From Halobium salinum (GTDB taxonomy: Archaea; Halobacteriota; Halobacteria; Halobacteriales; Haloferacaceae), in assembly GCF_026586625.1 (NCBI RefSeq), contig NZ_JAODIW010000004.1, positions 124,001 to 188,000 of the forward strand: a stretch of 64,000 bases of DNA, in the 5' to 3' direction. Position numbers and translations under genes: made by a program. Below, one piece after another: positions 9,489 through 17,641 of the stretch (position 1 is the first letter of the stretch; the number at the start of each line of letters is the position of its first letter). The notes under the pieces were generated by a model, which saw nothing but the letters and a program-made list of their open reading frames with translations, was not told the DNA's origin and did not search any database.

Positions 9489-9620
9489 AGCCGAGGCTCG
9501 CGCTCGGAGCCGCGTTGTTCTCCGGTAGGGTGCCCCGGAAGCCGCGGGATACGAACGGGAACGGGCACGCCGGCACGGCGAATCCCCTCATTTAAGTCGG
9601 GGGGCGCCGACGGCGACGGT

Positions 9621-10115
9621 ATGGACGTGGCGCTGGGTGGGACGTTCGACCCCGTACACGACGGTCATCTCGCGCTGTTCGAGCGGGCGTTCGAACTCGG
9701 CGACGTGACCGTCGGCCTCACCTCCGACGAACTCGCCCCGGCGACCCGGCATGTCGACCGGTACGTCCGGCCGTTCGAGGAGCGAAAGCGCGACCTCGAG
9801 GCCGAACTCGAACCGCTCGCCGCCGAGCACGGTCGCGAGTTCAGCGTCCGAAAGCTGGAACAGCCGACCGGCATCGCGACCGAACCCCAGTTCGACGTGC
9901 TCATCGTCTCACCCGAGACCGTCGCCACCGGCGAACGTATCAACGAACTCCGCGAGGAGATGGGGCGCAACTCGCTCCGCATCGAGGTCGTCGACCACGT
10001 GCCCGCCGAGGACGGCGACCGCATCTCCTCGACGCGCATCGTTAAAGGCGAGATAGACCGCCACGGGAACCTCACGCCCGACCGGAACGGCCGGAACCCG
10101 ATGCGAGAACGGTAG
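9621..10115 (+). CDS. coaD: archaeal phosphopantetheine adenylyltransferase
   Basis: 164 residues. GGTFDPVHDGHLALF at residues 6-20 carries the HxGH nucleotidyltransferase signature, and ISSTRIVKGEID is the second ATP-binding motif. The enzyme adenylylates 4'-phosphopantetheine to dephospho-CoA. Length and motifs fit the archaeal/eukaryotic-type PPAT. It lies in a short gap between the HTH gene and a convergent TFB-like gene. Confidence 0.93.
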   Translation: MDVALGGTFDPVHDGHLALFERAFELGDVTVGLTSDELAPATRHVDRYVRPFEERKRDLEAELEPLAAEHGREFSVRKLEQPTGIATEPQFDVLIVSPETVATGERINELREEMGRNSLRIEVVDHVPAEDGDRISSTRIVKGEIDRHGNLTPDRNGRNPMRER

Positions 10116-10148
10116 CGACACGCGGGCCGAAGTTACCGACCCCTCGCT

Positions 10149-10457
10149 TCACCACGTCGGCGGTCTGAACCCCGCGTCTTCGAGGATGGGTTTCCACTTC
10201 TGCTGGACGCTGAGCCGCGTGACGGACATGGCGTCGGCGACGGCCGACTGCGAGCGTTCGTCGCCGGCGATGAGCGCGCCGGCGTAGAGGCTCGCGGCGG
10301 CGACCGCGCGCTTCGAGCGCTCCGCCTCGGGGACGTTCGAGAGAAAGAGGTCCGCCGCCGTCGACCGCGCGTCGGAGGAGAGCGACAGCGCGTCGCCGGC
10401 GCGTTCGAGTTCCGTCAGCCACTCCTCGTGTTCGATTCGGTCGCCCGCCCGGTACAT
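10149..10457 (-). CDS. miniature TFB-like (single cyclin repeat) protein
   Basis: 102 residues. The region RSKRAVAAASLYAGALIAGD followed by RSQSAVADAMSVTRLSVQQKW matches one cyclin-like repeat of TFB/TFIIB, including the C-terminal helix-turn-helix that contacts the BRE element. There is no zinc ribbon, B-finger or second repeat, so it cannot recruit polymerase like a full TFB. It may act as a DNA-binding competitor or a stand-alone regulator. The full-length TFB of this window is at 21723-22706. It ends 33 nt from the convergent coaD gene. Confidence 0.75.
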   Translation of the reverse strand: MYRAGDRIEHEEWLTELERAGDALSLSSDARSTAADLFLSNVPEAERSKRAVAAASLYAGALIAGDERSQSAVADAMSVTRLSVQQKWKPILEDAGFRPPTW

Positions 10458-10531
10458 GACACCCCCTACCGACCCGACCTACTTGACCCCTTCCCCGGTG
10501 CACACCGGCCCGTGGTGAGGGTCGCTCGCGA

Positions 10532-11866
10532 CTACCCGTCGAGCGGAGTGACCCGCATCGGAACGCCCTCCTTGGGCTTGCTCGTGATGCGGCCGCCGAG
10601 TTCGACCGCGCGCTTCGTCGCTTCGAGGTCGCACCGTTGCATCACGGTCGCGAGCACGGTCTTCGCCTCGGTGAGGGCGAGCGGCCGGCCCAGACAGCTC
10701 CGCCGGCCGGCGCCGAAGGGGACGAAGGCGAAGTTCTCGCGGTCGTCCTCGTCGCCGGCGTCCTCCTCGTCGTCCCAGCGCTCCGGGTGGAAGCCGAGCG
10801 GGTCCTCGTAGAACCGGCCGTCGCGATGAATCTGCAGGACGGAGAGGTGGACCTCCTCGCCCGCCGGGATGCGGTAGTCGCCCACCTCCACGTCGAGGCG
10901 GGTGCGCCGGGGGATGGTGTGAACCGGCGGGTAGAGCCGCATCGTCTCGTTGACGACGTGGTCGAGGTAGTCGAGTTCGCCGAGGGTGTCGGCCGTCGGC
11001 GGCTCGTCGCCGAGGACCGCGTCGAGTTCCTCGTGGAGTCGTCGGCGGACCGCCGGGTGGGTCGCGAGGAGGTACCACGCGAACGTCATCACCGTCGCCG
11101 TCGTCTCGTGGCCGGCGAAAATCATCGTCACCATCTGGTCGTATATCTGCTCGTCCGACAGTTCGACCGGCGCGTCCCCCTCGGACGCCCGGAGGAGCGT
11201 CGACAGCAGGTCGTCGCCGTCGACGCCCTCCTCCCGACGCTCGTCGATGAGGCGTTCCCCCTCCTCGCGCAGCGTGGCGCGAGCGTCGCGGAACTTCCGT
11301 CGGGCCGGAGTGGGCACCCACGACGGGAGCGTCCACGAGATGGGCTCGAACCAGTACCCCAGGCGGTTCGCGGCCTCCCGGAGGTGGTCGTCCTCCCCGA
11401 CGCCGAGGTCCCGACCGAGGACGACGGCGAACAGGATTTCGAGGGCGAGGCCGTTCATCTGGGCCTCTACGTCGATTACGTCGCCCGCCTCCCACGTGTC
11501 GAGGCGGCGTTCGACGCGCTCGCGGATGACGTCGGTGTGTTCGCGGATGCGTTCAGCCTGAAACATCGGCTGGAGCATCCGGTTGTGGTCGGCCCACCGT
11601 GCGTCGTCGATGGCGAGCAGTCCGTCGCCGAACGCCCGCGCGAAGTCCTGCGTCTTCGCGAACGCCTCCGGTTCGTCGACGAGCACCTGCCGGACGTGGT
11701 CGGGGTGGGTGAGCACGTAGAGGTCCGGCCGGCCGAACAGGTCGATGTTGAACACGTCGCCGTGGTCGTCTTTGGCCTTGTCGATGAACTCGAACGGCGA
11801 CTGGGCGAACTGGTAGGTGTTGCCGACGACCGGATGGGGCGCTGGCGTCGGGGGTCGGCTGGTCAT
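10532..11866 (-). CDS. cytochrome P450
   Basis: 444 residues from the ATG ending at 11866. It has the full P450 signature set: I-helix AGHETT, K-helix ETMR (ExxR), a PERW segment, and heme-binding FGAGRRSCLG with the axial Cys near residue 391. There is no membrane anchor, so it is soluble, as prokaryotic P450s are. The sequence style is that of the CYP174/CYP109-like haloarchaeal group. The substrate is unknown and no ferredoxin partner is adjacent. It lies between the TFB-like gene and tRNA-Leu. Confidence 0.94.
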   Translation of the reverse strand: MTSRPPTPAPHPVVGNTYQFAQSPFEFIDKAKDDHGDVFNIDLFGRPDLYVLTHPDHVRQVLVDEPEAFAKTQDFARAFGDGLLAIDDARWADHNRMLQPMFQAERIREHTDVIRERVERRLDTWEAGDVIDVEAQMNGLALEILFAVVLGRDLGVGEDDHLREAANRLGYWFEPISWTLPSWVPTPARRKFRDARATLREEGERLIDERREEGVDGDDLLSTLLRASEGDAPVELSDEQIYDQMVTMIFAGHETTATVMTFAWYLLATHPAVRRRLHEELDAVLGDEPPTADTLGELDYLDHVVNETMRLYPPVHTIPRRTRLDVEVGDYRIPAGEEVHLSVLQIHRDGRFYEDPLGFHPERWDDEEDAGDEDDRENFAFVPFGAGRRSCLGRPLALTEAKTVLATVMQRCDLEATKRAVELGGRITSKPKEGVPMRVTPLDG

Positions 11867-12071
11867 GCGTCGGGAGTCGGCGGGACGTGGTAAGAGTCTG
11901 CGGGCATGCGGATTCGTTGGAGTCGGGTGTGATTCGCTGGGTACTGTCGTGTCGGTAGTGACCTTCGGAAGCCCCGCCCACAGTTGGAAGTCGGGTTTTG
12001 TCGTCCGCTCGGAAGCCGGGTTCGACGGAGAGCGATAGGTTCTTTGGCGCGTTGGCGGTACTCCGGGATGC

Positions 12072-12155
12072 GCACGGGTAGCCAAGCCAGGAAACGGCGC
12101 AGCGCTTAGGACGCTGTCTCGTAGGAGTCCGCCGGTTCAAATCCGGTCCCGTGCA
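12072..12155 (+). tRNA. tRNA-Leu (anticodon UAG)
   Basis: A long-variable-arm tRNA of 84 nt. The acceptor stem GCACGGG pairs with CCCGTGC, with discriminator A at 12155. The anticodon stem CAGCG/CGCTG flanks loop CTTAGGA, giving anticodon TAG, which reads CUA. The T-arm CCGGTTCAAATCCGG is at 12132-12146. No CCA is encoded and no intron is seen. The 3' side carries the T-arm copy element described separately. Confidence 0.95.
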
Positions 12156-12186
12156 TTTCTCTGCAAACGATAGTGAGCAGAGAAAT
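12155..12186 (+). repeat. 10-bp perfect hairpin immediately after tRNA-Leu
   Basis: atttctctgc (12155-12164) and gcagagaaat (12177-12186) are exact reverse complements around a 12-nt loop, starting at the tRNA discriminator base. It could be a 3'-trailer processing structure or a terminator, although no oligo-T follows. Confidence 0.7.
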
Positions 12187-12194
12187 CACTACGT

Positions 12195-12261
12195 CCGGAT
12201 TCGAACCAGGGAGTGAAGTGAGCGTCAGCGAACGGAGCGACTGAGGTTCAAATCCGGTCCC
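12195..12261 (+). repeat. antisense plus sense copies of the tRNA-Leu T-arm
   Basis: ccggattcgaacc (12195-12207) is the reverse complement of the tRNA-Leu T-arm with one mismatch and runs into CGAACCAGGGAG (12202-12213). Then ggttcaaatccggtccc (12245-12261) is an exact 17-nt copy of 12134-12150. The two arms can pair with each other. The same layout follows tRNA-Lys. The stretch has no D-arm or anticodon arm, so it is not a second tRNA. Confidence 0.85.
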
Positions 12262-12278
12262 AGGACCCCGAAAATCGG

Positions 12279-13442
12279 TTAATTCTCCCCACCGTGCCTC
12301 TCGTACACCGCCTCCGCCACCGTATCTCGGTGTCCCTCGTTCGGCCCGCCGGCGACCGTCAACAACCGCGCATCGCGCAGGTATCGCTCCACGTCGCGCT
12401 CGGTCGTGTAGCCGATTCCGCCGTGGAGCTGCATCGCCTCGTTCGCGTTGTCGACGGCGGCCTGCGTCGCGTTCACCTTCGCCATCGAGAACGCCCGCGT
12501 CGTGTCGACGCCGCGGTCGGCCAGGTCGGCCGCGCGGAGAGTGAGCAGGCGGGCGGCGTCGACGCGTTCGGCCATCTCCGCGACGCGCCAGCGCACGCCC
12601 TGGAAGTCGCCGATGTGCCGGTCGTACTGTTCGCGCTGGCTCGTGTAGGCGACGGTATCTTCGAGCGCGGCGCGAGCGATACCGACGCCGCGGGCGGGGA
12701 CGTTGATGCCGGTGTCGAGCCGCCCGCGCTCGGCCATCGCCCGTCCAACCTCGCCGACGCGGCGGTCGTCGCCGACGCGCACGCCGTCGAGGGTCACCTT
12801 CGGCGACTTCACGCTCCGGGCACCGAGGGTGTCCCAGACGGTGTCGACCTCGAAGGCCTCGGTCGGGACGAGAAAGGCGGTGACGCGCTGCCGGCCGTTC
12901 GCATCGGACCCGGTCCGCGCGTAGGTGAGCACGAGGTCGGCGTCGGCGAAGTTCGTCACCCAGCGCTTGTGGCCGTCGAGAATCCACTCGTCGCCGTCGT
13001 CGTCGCTGCCACCTTCACGTCTCGCCGTCGTCTCCAGTCGAGACTTGTCGCTTCCGGCGTTCTCCTCGCTGAGGCCGAGCGCGCCGACGGTGTCGTAGGC
13101 CGCCATCTCGGGGAGCAGCGACTCGCGCTGGTCGTCGGTGCCGAAACGCTCGATAGCCTCCGCGACGCCGAGGTGGAGCCCGAGGGCGCTAGCGACGGCC
13201 ATGAGAGAGGCCGGCAACTCCTCGACGACGAGCGCCAACTCGACCATCCCCTCGCCGCGCCCACCGTACGCCTCGGGAGTCGTGAGACCGGTCAGTCGTC
13301 TGTCGCCGAGTTCGGCGAGAATCTCACCGGGATACGACCCGTCACGGTCGAGGTCGCGAGCGACCGGGTCGACGACCTCCCGGGCGAACGTCCGGGCGTC
13401 GTCTCGGAGGGCCGCCTGCTCGGGCGTCGGCTCGAAACGCAT
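12279..13442 (-). CDS. acyl-CoA dehydrogenase
   Basis: 387 residues, the normal length for the family. The N-terminal helical domain is followed by the middle FAD-side motif LGLSEENAGSDKS and WILDGHKRWVTNF. The C-terminal domain includes HIGDFQGVRWRVAEMA, QLHGGIGYTTERDVERYLRDAR and a PNEGHRD segment that carries the probable catalytic Glu. The enzyme introduces the alpha,beta double bond into acyl-CoA and passes electrons to ETF. The substrate chain is undetermined. It is a single gene whose 3' end abuts the tRNA-Leu repeat element. Confidence 0.92.
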   Translation of the reverse strand: MRFEPTPEQAALRDDARTFAREVVDPVARDLDRDGSYPGEILAELGDRRLTGLTTPEAYGGRGEGMVELALVVEELPASLMAVASALGLHLGVAEAIERFGTDDQRESLLPEMAAYDTVGALGLSEENAGSDKSRLETTARREGGSDDDGDEWILDGHKRWVTNFADADLVLTYARTGSDANGRQRVTAFLVPTEAFEVDTVWDTLGARSVKSPKVTLDGVRVGDDRRVGEVGRAMAERGRLDTGINVPARGVGIARAALEDTVAYTSQREQYDRHIGDFQGVRWRVAEMAERVDAARLLTLRAADLADRGVDTTRAFSMAKVNATQAAVDNANEAMQLHGGIGYTTERDVERYLRDARLLTVAGGPNEGHRDTVAEAVYERHGGEN

Positions 13443-13568
13443 GAGTCGACCTCACACTCACCACGGATAGTGGTTCGCACGGGTCGGGAGAGTCGAACGG
13501 GCTAGTTTAAACCGAACGAGCCGGACGGCCCCGGCGAGACTACCGACGGCCGACACGCAAACCACCAT

Positions 13569-13577
13569 CATAAAAGT
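13569..13577 (+). promoter_or_regulatory. TATA box of the FabG/PhaB-like gene
   Basis: The cataaaagt stretch lies about 35 nt before the ATG at 13609, in an otherwise G+C-rich gap. Confidence 0.45.
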
Positions 13578-13608
13578 TCATTGGACATCGGCCTAAGAAA
13601 CCAGCACC

Positions 13609-14346
13609 ATGCAACAGAAAACCTGCGTCGTCACCGGGTCGTCGCGCGGAATCGGACGAGGAATCGCCGAGCGGTTCGGCAGGGAGGGCTGTAACGTCGT
13701 CGTCAACTACCGGGGCTCCGCGGGCGAGGCGGAGGAGGCCGTCGAGGCAATCGAGGAGGCGGGCGGCTCCGCCATCGCGGTGCAGGCCGACGTGACCGAC
13801 CTGGAGGGGGTCGAGCGGATGCGCGAGGAGGTCCACGAGACGTTCGGGACGGTGGACGTACTGGTGAACAACGCCGGCATCAACCAGGACGTGCTGTTCA
13901 GCGAGATGTCTCACGAGGAGTGGGACGTGGTGCTCGACGTCCACCTCGACGGCGCGTTTCACTGCACCCAGACGTTCTACGACGACCTCGCGGCCGCCGA
14001 CGGGGGACGACTCATCAACATCTCGAGTATCGTCGGGAAGGGCGGGAACTTCGGCCAGGCCAACTACGCGACCGCGAAGGCGGGGATGTTCGGATTCACC
14101 CGGACGCTCGCGCTCGAACTCGCCCGTGAGGGCGCCACCGCCAACTGCGTCGCCCCGGGGTTCATCGCGACGCAGATGGTCGAGGAACTCCCCGACCGCA
14201 TCAAGGACCGCATCAAGTCCGACACTCCCCTGCGACGCCTCGGCACCGTCGAGGAGGTCGCGGAGGTCGTCGCTTTCCTCGCGAGCGACCACTCCTCGTT
14301 CATCACGGGCGAGGTCATCGACGTCAACGGCGGGAAGGACCTCTAA
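13609..14346 (+). CDS. beta-ketoacyl-CoA/ACP reductase, FabG/PhaB-type SDR
   Basis: 245 residues. It is a classical short-chain dehydrogenase: TGSSRGIGRGIA cofactor turn (10-21), NNAG, catalytic Ser in NISSIVG, and YATAK (YxxxK). Its closest recognisable style is 3-oxoacyl reductase or acetoacetyl-CoA reductase (PhaB), which in haloarchaea supplies 3-hydroxybutyryl-CoA for polyhydroxyalkanoate, since these organisms lack type-II fatty-acid synthesis. No PHA synthase is in the window, so the exact substrate is open. It is divergent from the acyl-CoA dehydrogenase. Confidence 0.9.
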   Translation: MQQKTCVVTGSSRGIGRGIAERFGREGCNVVVNYRGSAGEAEEAVEAIEEAGGSAIAVQADVTDLEGVERMREEVHETFGTVDVLVNNAGINQDVLFSEMSHEEWDVVLDVHLDGAFHCTQTFYDDLAAADGGRLINISSIVGKGGNFGQANYATAKAGMFGFTRTLALELAREGATANCVAPGFIATQMVEELPDRIKDRIKSDTPLRRLGTVEEVAEVVAFLASDHSSFITGEVIDVNGGKDL

Positions 14347-14480
14347 GGGGTCGAGCAGCGCGTCCCGGGGCGTCGTCGAGGGGTGACCGTCGCGTTCCCC
14401 GGCAATCGGCGCCGAAACTCCCCGACGGGCGTATGACACACCCCGTACCTTTTTCTCCCTCTCACGAGTTTCCAGTTTCA

Positions 14481-15296
14481 ATGGCGACGCTCAGCGAACT
14501 CGTCGGCGACCTCGTCGACGGCGTCGACGGCGTGCTCCTCTTCTCCCCCAGCGGGTCCTTCTACGAGCGGTTCGAAGGGTGGGAGGAGGACGCGGACCTC
14601 GTCGTCGTCGCGCCGGAGAACGCGGTCGACGCGGAGACGTACGTCGACCTCCCCCTCGAGTTCGACAACATCCGGGACCGAATCAGGTTCGGCATCGAAG
14701 GTGCGATGGAGCGCGGTCTCTTCGGCGACGGCGACGTCGTCGCCTGTGCCGTGCCGACGTTCGGCGGTGACATCGACTCCATCGTCCGCGTCCGGGTGGG
14801 CGAGGAGATGCGCTCGGGTATCTACGACCTCTTTACCAACTCCCGAGCGGAGCCGAGCGTCGTCCGCGACGTGTTCGACGTGGCCATCGAACTCGGAAAG
14901 AAGGGCCAGAAGGGGAAACCCGTCGGCGCGCTGTTCATCGTCGGCGACGCCGGCAAGGTGATGAACAAGTCCCGGCCCCTCTCGTACAACCCCTTCGAGA
15001 AGTCCCACGTCCACGTCGGCGACCCCATCGTGAACGTGATGCTGAAGGAGTTCTCGCGGCTCGACGGCGCGTTCGTCATCAGCGACTCGGGGAAGATCGT
15101 CTCCGCCTACCGCTACCTCGAACCGTCCGCCGAGGGTGTCGACATCCCGAAGGGGCTCGGCGCGCGCCACATGGCCGGCGGCGCCATCACCCGCGACACC
15201 AACGCCATCTCCATCGTACTCTCCGAGTCCGACGGGCTGGTTCGAGCGTTCAAGGGTGGAAAACTGCTGTTGGAGATCGACCCGGAGGAGTACTGA
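14481..15296 (+). CDS. dacZ: diadenylate cyclase (c-di-AMP synthase)
   Basis: 271 residues from the ATG at 14481, where MATLSELVGDLVDGV is the usual N-terminus. The C-terminal DAC domain has the two catalytic signatures LDGAFVISDSG (DGA at 195-197) and LGARHMAGGAI (RH at 229-230; the third position is Met rather than the Arg of bacterial RHR). The N-terminal part is an archaeal-specific pyruvate-kinase-like alpha/beta domain. It makes cyclic di-AMP from two ATP, a second messenger tied to osmotic balance. The mechanosensitive-channel gene starts 3 nt after its stop, forming an operon. Confidence 0.94.
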   Translation: MATLSELVGDLVDGVDGVLLFSPSGSFYERFEGWEEDADLVVVAPENAVDAETYVDLPLEFDNIRDRIRFGIEGAMERGLFGDGDVVACAVPTFGGDIDSIVRVRVGEEMRSGIYDLFTNSRAEPSVVRDVFDVAIELGKKGQKGKPVGALFIVGDAGKVMNKSRPLSYNPFEKSHVHVGDPIVNVMLKEFSRLDGAFVISDSGKIVSAYRYLEPSAEGVDIPKGLGARHMAGGAITRDTNAISIVLSESDGLVRAFKGGKLLLEIDPEEY

Positions 15297-15298
15297 CC

Positions 15299-16075
15299 GT
15301 GCTGCAGTTCGGTGGGGGCGTCCTCGGGGACGTCCCGCCGCGCTACTGGCTCGCTGCCGCCGTCTTCCTGCTCGGGGCGATGCTCGCCTACCTCGTCGGT
15401 CTGGTGAACCGCCGGCTCCTGCGCCGGGCGGGCGTTCCGTCGACCATCGAGGGAACCGCCTTCGAGCGGATGGCCCGCGAGTTGGGCACCTCGACGGTCG
15501 CCATCGTCGCTCAACTGTCGGCGTACTTCGTGCTCGCCATCGCCATCGTCGTCGCGCTCACCGTGGCGCGAATCGAGTACACCGCCATCTTCTGGAGCGA
15601 CCTCGTCCAGTTCGTTCCCAAACTCTTTATCGCCGTCCTCATCCTCATCGTGGGGGTCGTCGTCGGCGACAAGGTCGAACTCGTCGTCCAGGAGCGCCTC
15701 AGCGAGGTGAAGCTCCCGGACGTGAACGTCATCCCGCTGCTCGCGAAGTACACCGTCTTCTACATCGCGACGCTCATCGCGCTGTCGCAGGTCGGTCTGG
15801 ACGTCCTCGCACTCGTCGCGCTGCTGTGTGTCTACGGCCTCGCGCTCATCGCCTTCTCGGTCGTCGCCTTTTGGGACATGCTCCGCTCGGCCGCCGCCGG
15901 GGTGTACCTCCTCCTCAACGAACCCTACGGCATCGGCGACGAGGTCCGACTCGGCGAGAAGCGCGGCATCGTCCAGGAGGTCGACCTGTTCGTCACCCAC
16001 GTCGAGAGCGACGAGGAGGAGTACATCGTTCCCAACAGCCGGGTGTTCAAGGACGGCATCGTTCGGGTGCGCTAA
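15299..16075 (+). CDS. MscS-family mechanosensitive ion channel
   Basis: 258 residues from a GTG start two nucleotides after the dacZ stop, so the two genes are certainly cotranscribed. About four hydrophobic segments lie at roughly 15-40, 65-90, 105-125 and 150-195. The last leads into the MscS beta-domain (GVYLLLNEPYGIGDEVRLG ... VPNSRVFKDG). The protein ends soon after this domain, so it lacks the large cytoplasmic cage of E. coli MscS. Such channels release osmolytes on hypo-osmotic shock. The pairing with dacZ fits a role in c-di-AMP-linked osmoregulation. Confidence 0.88.
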   Translation: MLQFGGGVLGDVPPRYWLAAAVFLLGAMLAYLVGLVNRRLLRRAGVPSTIEGTAFERMARELGTSTVAIVAQLSAYFVLAIAIVVALTVARIEYTAIFWSDLVQFVPKLFIAVLILIVGVVVGDKVELVVQERLSEVKLPDVNVIPLLAKYTVFYIATLIALSQVGLDVLALVALLCVYGLALIAFSVVAFWDMLRSAAAGVYLLLNEPYGIGDEVRLGEKRGIVQEVDLFVTHVESDEEEYIVPNSRVFKDGIVRVR

Positions 16076-16084
16076 GTCGCGGCA

Positions 16085-16321
16085 TCAGCCCCCGTTCCTC
16101 TCCCCGTCGCCTTTCCCGTGCCCTTCCTCGTCGCGTTCCGACCGCCGTTCCTCGTACACCCGTTTCGCCCGGTCGAGGTCCGGGTCCGCCGTCACCCGCG
16201 ACCAGGCGTACCAGACGACGAGCAGTCCGACGAGCGTCGTGAACAGCGAGACCGGGTCCTCGAGCAGGTCGGCGAGGCGGGAGGCGAGCGTCGCGACGCC
16301 GGTCGGCGGAGTCACGGTCAC
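16085..16321 (-). CDS. small single-span membrane protein
   Basis: 78 residues from a GTG start. One hydrophobic helix lies at about 25-45 (VSLFTTLVGLLVVWYAW), followed by a highly charged tail (RAKRVYEERRSERDEEG). It is convergent with the mscS gene and in the same direction as the membrane protein at 16363. The composition is typical of haloarchaeal small membrane proteins. Function is unknown. Confidence 0.55.
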   Translation of the reverse strand: MTVTPPTGVATLASRLADLLEDPVSLFTTLVGLLVVWYAWSRVTADPDLDRAKRVYEERRSERDEEGHGKGDGERNGG

Positions 16322-16362
16322 GAGTTGGAACGGAGTTCGGTTGTAGCTGGCGGCGACCGACG

Positions 16363-16794
16363 CTACCGGAGAGCCTCTCCGAGTCGACGCCGAACGGTTC
16401 CGGACACGGCGAGTGCCGCGACCGGAAGCGTCACGAGCAGGAACGCCGTCAGGTACAGAACCTGCGTGAGCGGGTCCGGCGGCGACAGCGTCGCGCCGAG
16501 GACCATCGCGCCGACGGACGCGAGCGCGAAGGCGAGCGTCCCCCGTTCGCGGCGTGTCGGCGGATACTCGCGCGGGCCGGCGCGCGGACGGACGAGGAGG
16601 AGGTAGACGAGCGTCATCGGCCCGAAGAGCGCGACGACGGCCCAGGCGACCGCGCTACGGCTCGACCGGCCGTGTGCCCGTGCGTCGAGATACACCCAAC
16701 CGACGAACGAAGCGACGCCGAGGGCGAGACAGCCGACACCGAGGGCGACCAAGACGGGCAACAGGAGGGGTTGGAGCGGGACCACGTCGGACAC
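16363..16794 (-). CDS. four-helix integral membrane protein, unknown function
   Basis: 143 residues from a GTG start. Hydrophobic helices lie at about 8-33, 47-67, 88-106 and 112-131, with Arg-rich loops between them (DARAHGRSSRS, RPRAGPREYPPTRRER). The pattern WVYLDARAHGRSSRSAVAWA resembles PLDc_N/DUF-type small membrane proteins of haloarchaea that precede soluble genes. It may be cotranscribed with the small protein at 16085-16321. Confidence 0.7.
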   Translation of the reverse strand: MSDVVPLQPLLLPVLVALGVGCLALGVASFVGWVYLDARAHGRSSRSAVAWAVVALFGPMTLVYLLLVRPRAGPREYPPTRRERGTLAFALASVGAMVLGATLSPPDPLTQVLYLTAFLLVTLPVAALAVSGTVRRRLGEALR

Positions 16795-16827
16795 CGTCGC
16801 CGTACGGCGAGAAAAGGGTTCTCCGAT

Positions 16828-17421
16828 TCAGTCGTCGGTCACGTCTTCCGCGTCGGAGTCGGTCTCCGAGACGACCTCCGCGGGCACACCCGCGACCGTC
16901 GCCCCCGGGGGCACGTCGTGGGCGACGAGGGAGTTGGCGGCGACCTGTGCGTCGGCGCCGACGTGGACGCCCGGTAGAACGATGGCGCCGGCCCCTATCA
17001 TCGCTCGGTCGCCGAGGACGACCTCGCCGGTTCGGTACTCCTCCTGCAGGAACTCGTGACAGAGGAGGGTAGCGTCGTAACCGACGATGACGTCGTCGCC
17101 GAGCGTGATGTAGTTCGGCCAGAACACGTCCGGTGTCGCCTCGAGCCCCCACGAGACACCCTCCCCGACGTCGACGCCGATAGCCGAGAGGAGGCGTCGC
17201 TTCAGGCGGAGGCTCGGCGAGACCCGTACGAGCCAGATGAGTGCATAGTTGAAGGCGACGACCAGCGGGGAGCGGTGGCTGGGCCAGTCGTGCAGGGAGT
17301 TCCGCGGCCCCGGCGTCGGGTGGCGGGTGGTGCGGTCGTACCGGGCGGGGGTGTCGTCGGGGGCGCTCTCGTCGGCGGTGGTCTCCTCGGAGGCGTCCTC
17401 ACCGGGGGTGTCCTCGCTCAC
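16828..17421 (-). CDS. left-handed beta-helix (hexapeptide) acyltransferase
   Basis: 197 residues from the GTG ending at 17421; the more upstream frame is Arg/Pro-rich and unlikely to be coding. An acidic disordered N-terminus (1-45) precedes a hydrophobic helix (LVVAFNYALIWLVRVSPSL). The hexapeptide-repeat domain follows: TLGDDVIVGYDATLLCHEF, VVLGDRAMIGAGAIVLPGVHVG and PPGATVAGVPAEVV. It belongs to the sugar/nucleotide O-acetyltransferase family (WbbJ/maa-like). The acceptor is unknown. The terminal GVPA is the standard end of this fold. Confidence 0.85.
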   Translation of the reverse strand: MSEDTPGEDASEETTADESAPDDTPARYDRTTRHPTPGPRNSLHDWPSHRSPLVVAFNYALIWLVRVSPSLRLKRRLLSAIGVDVGEGVSWGLEATPDVFWPNYITLGDDVIVGYDATLLCHEFLQEEYRTGEVVLGDRAMIGAGAIVLPGVHVGADAQVAANSLVAHDVPPGATVAGVPAEVVSETDSDAEDVTDD

Positions 17422-17641
17422 GACGGGAGTTGGTCCGGCGGGGCCTTGAAGGGGCGCGGTCCTTCGGAGGTGCCGTCGGGTTCGACGGAGCGAGAGCCGG
17501 CTCCTCGGTCGTCGCGGAGCATACGGAAGCCCCCGTCGAGACGGCGTCCCCTTCGGGAGCCCCACCCTGCCGGTCGATGGGCCGGTCGTCGCCGCGTGTC
17601 CGACGCGCGAGTCGCTACCGAGTGGCGTCCCTATCGACGAC

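Noticed and set aside
12187..12261. A second tRNA gene after tRNA-Leu
   Set aside because: Only T-arm/acceptor-like sequence is present; there is no D-arm or anticodon arm. Treated as a repeat element.
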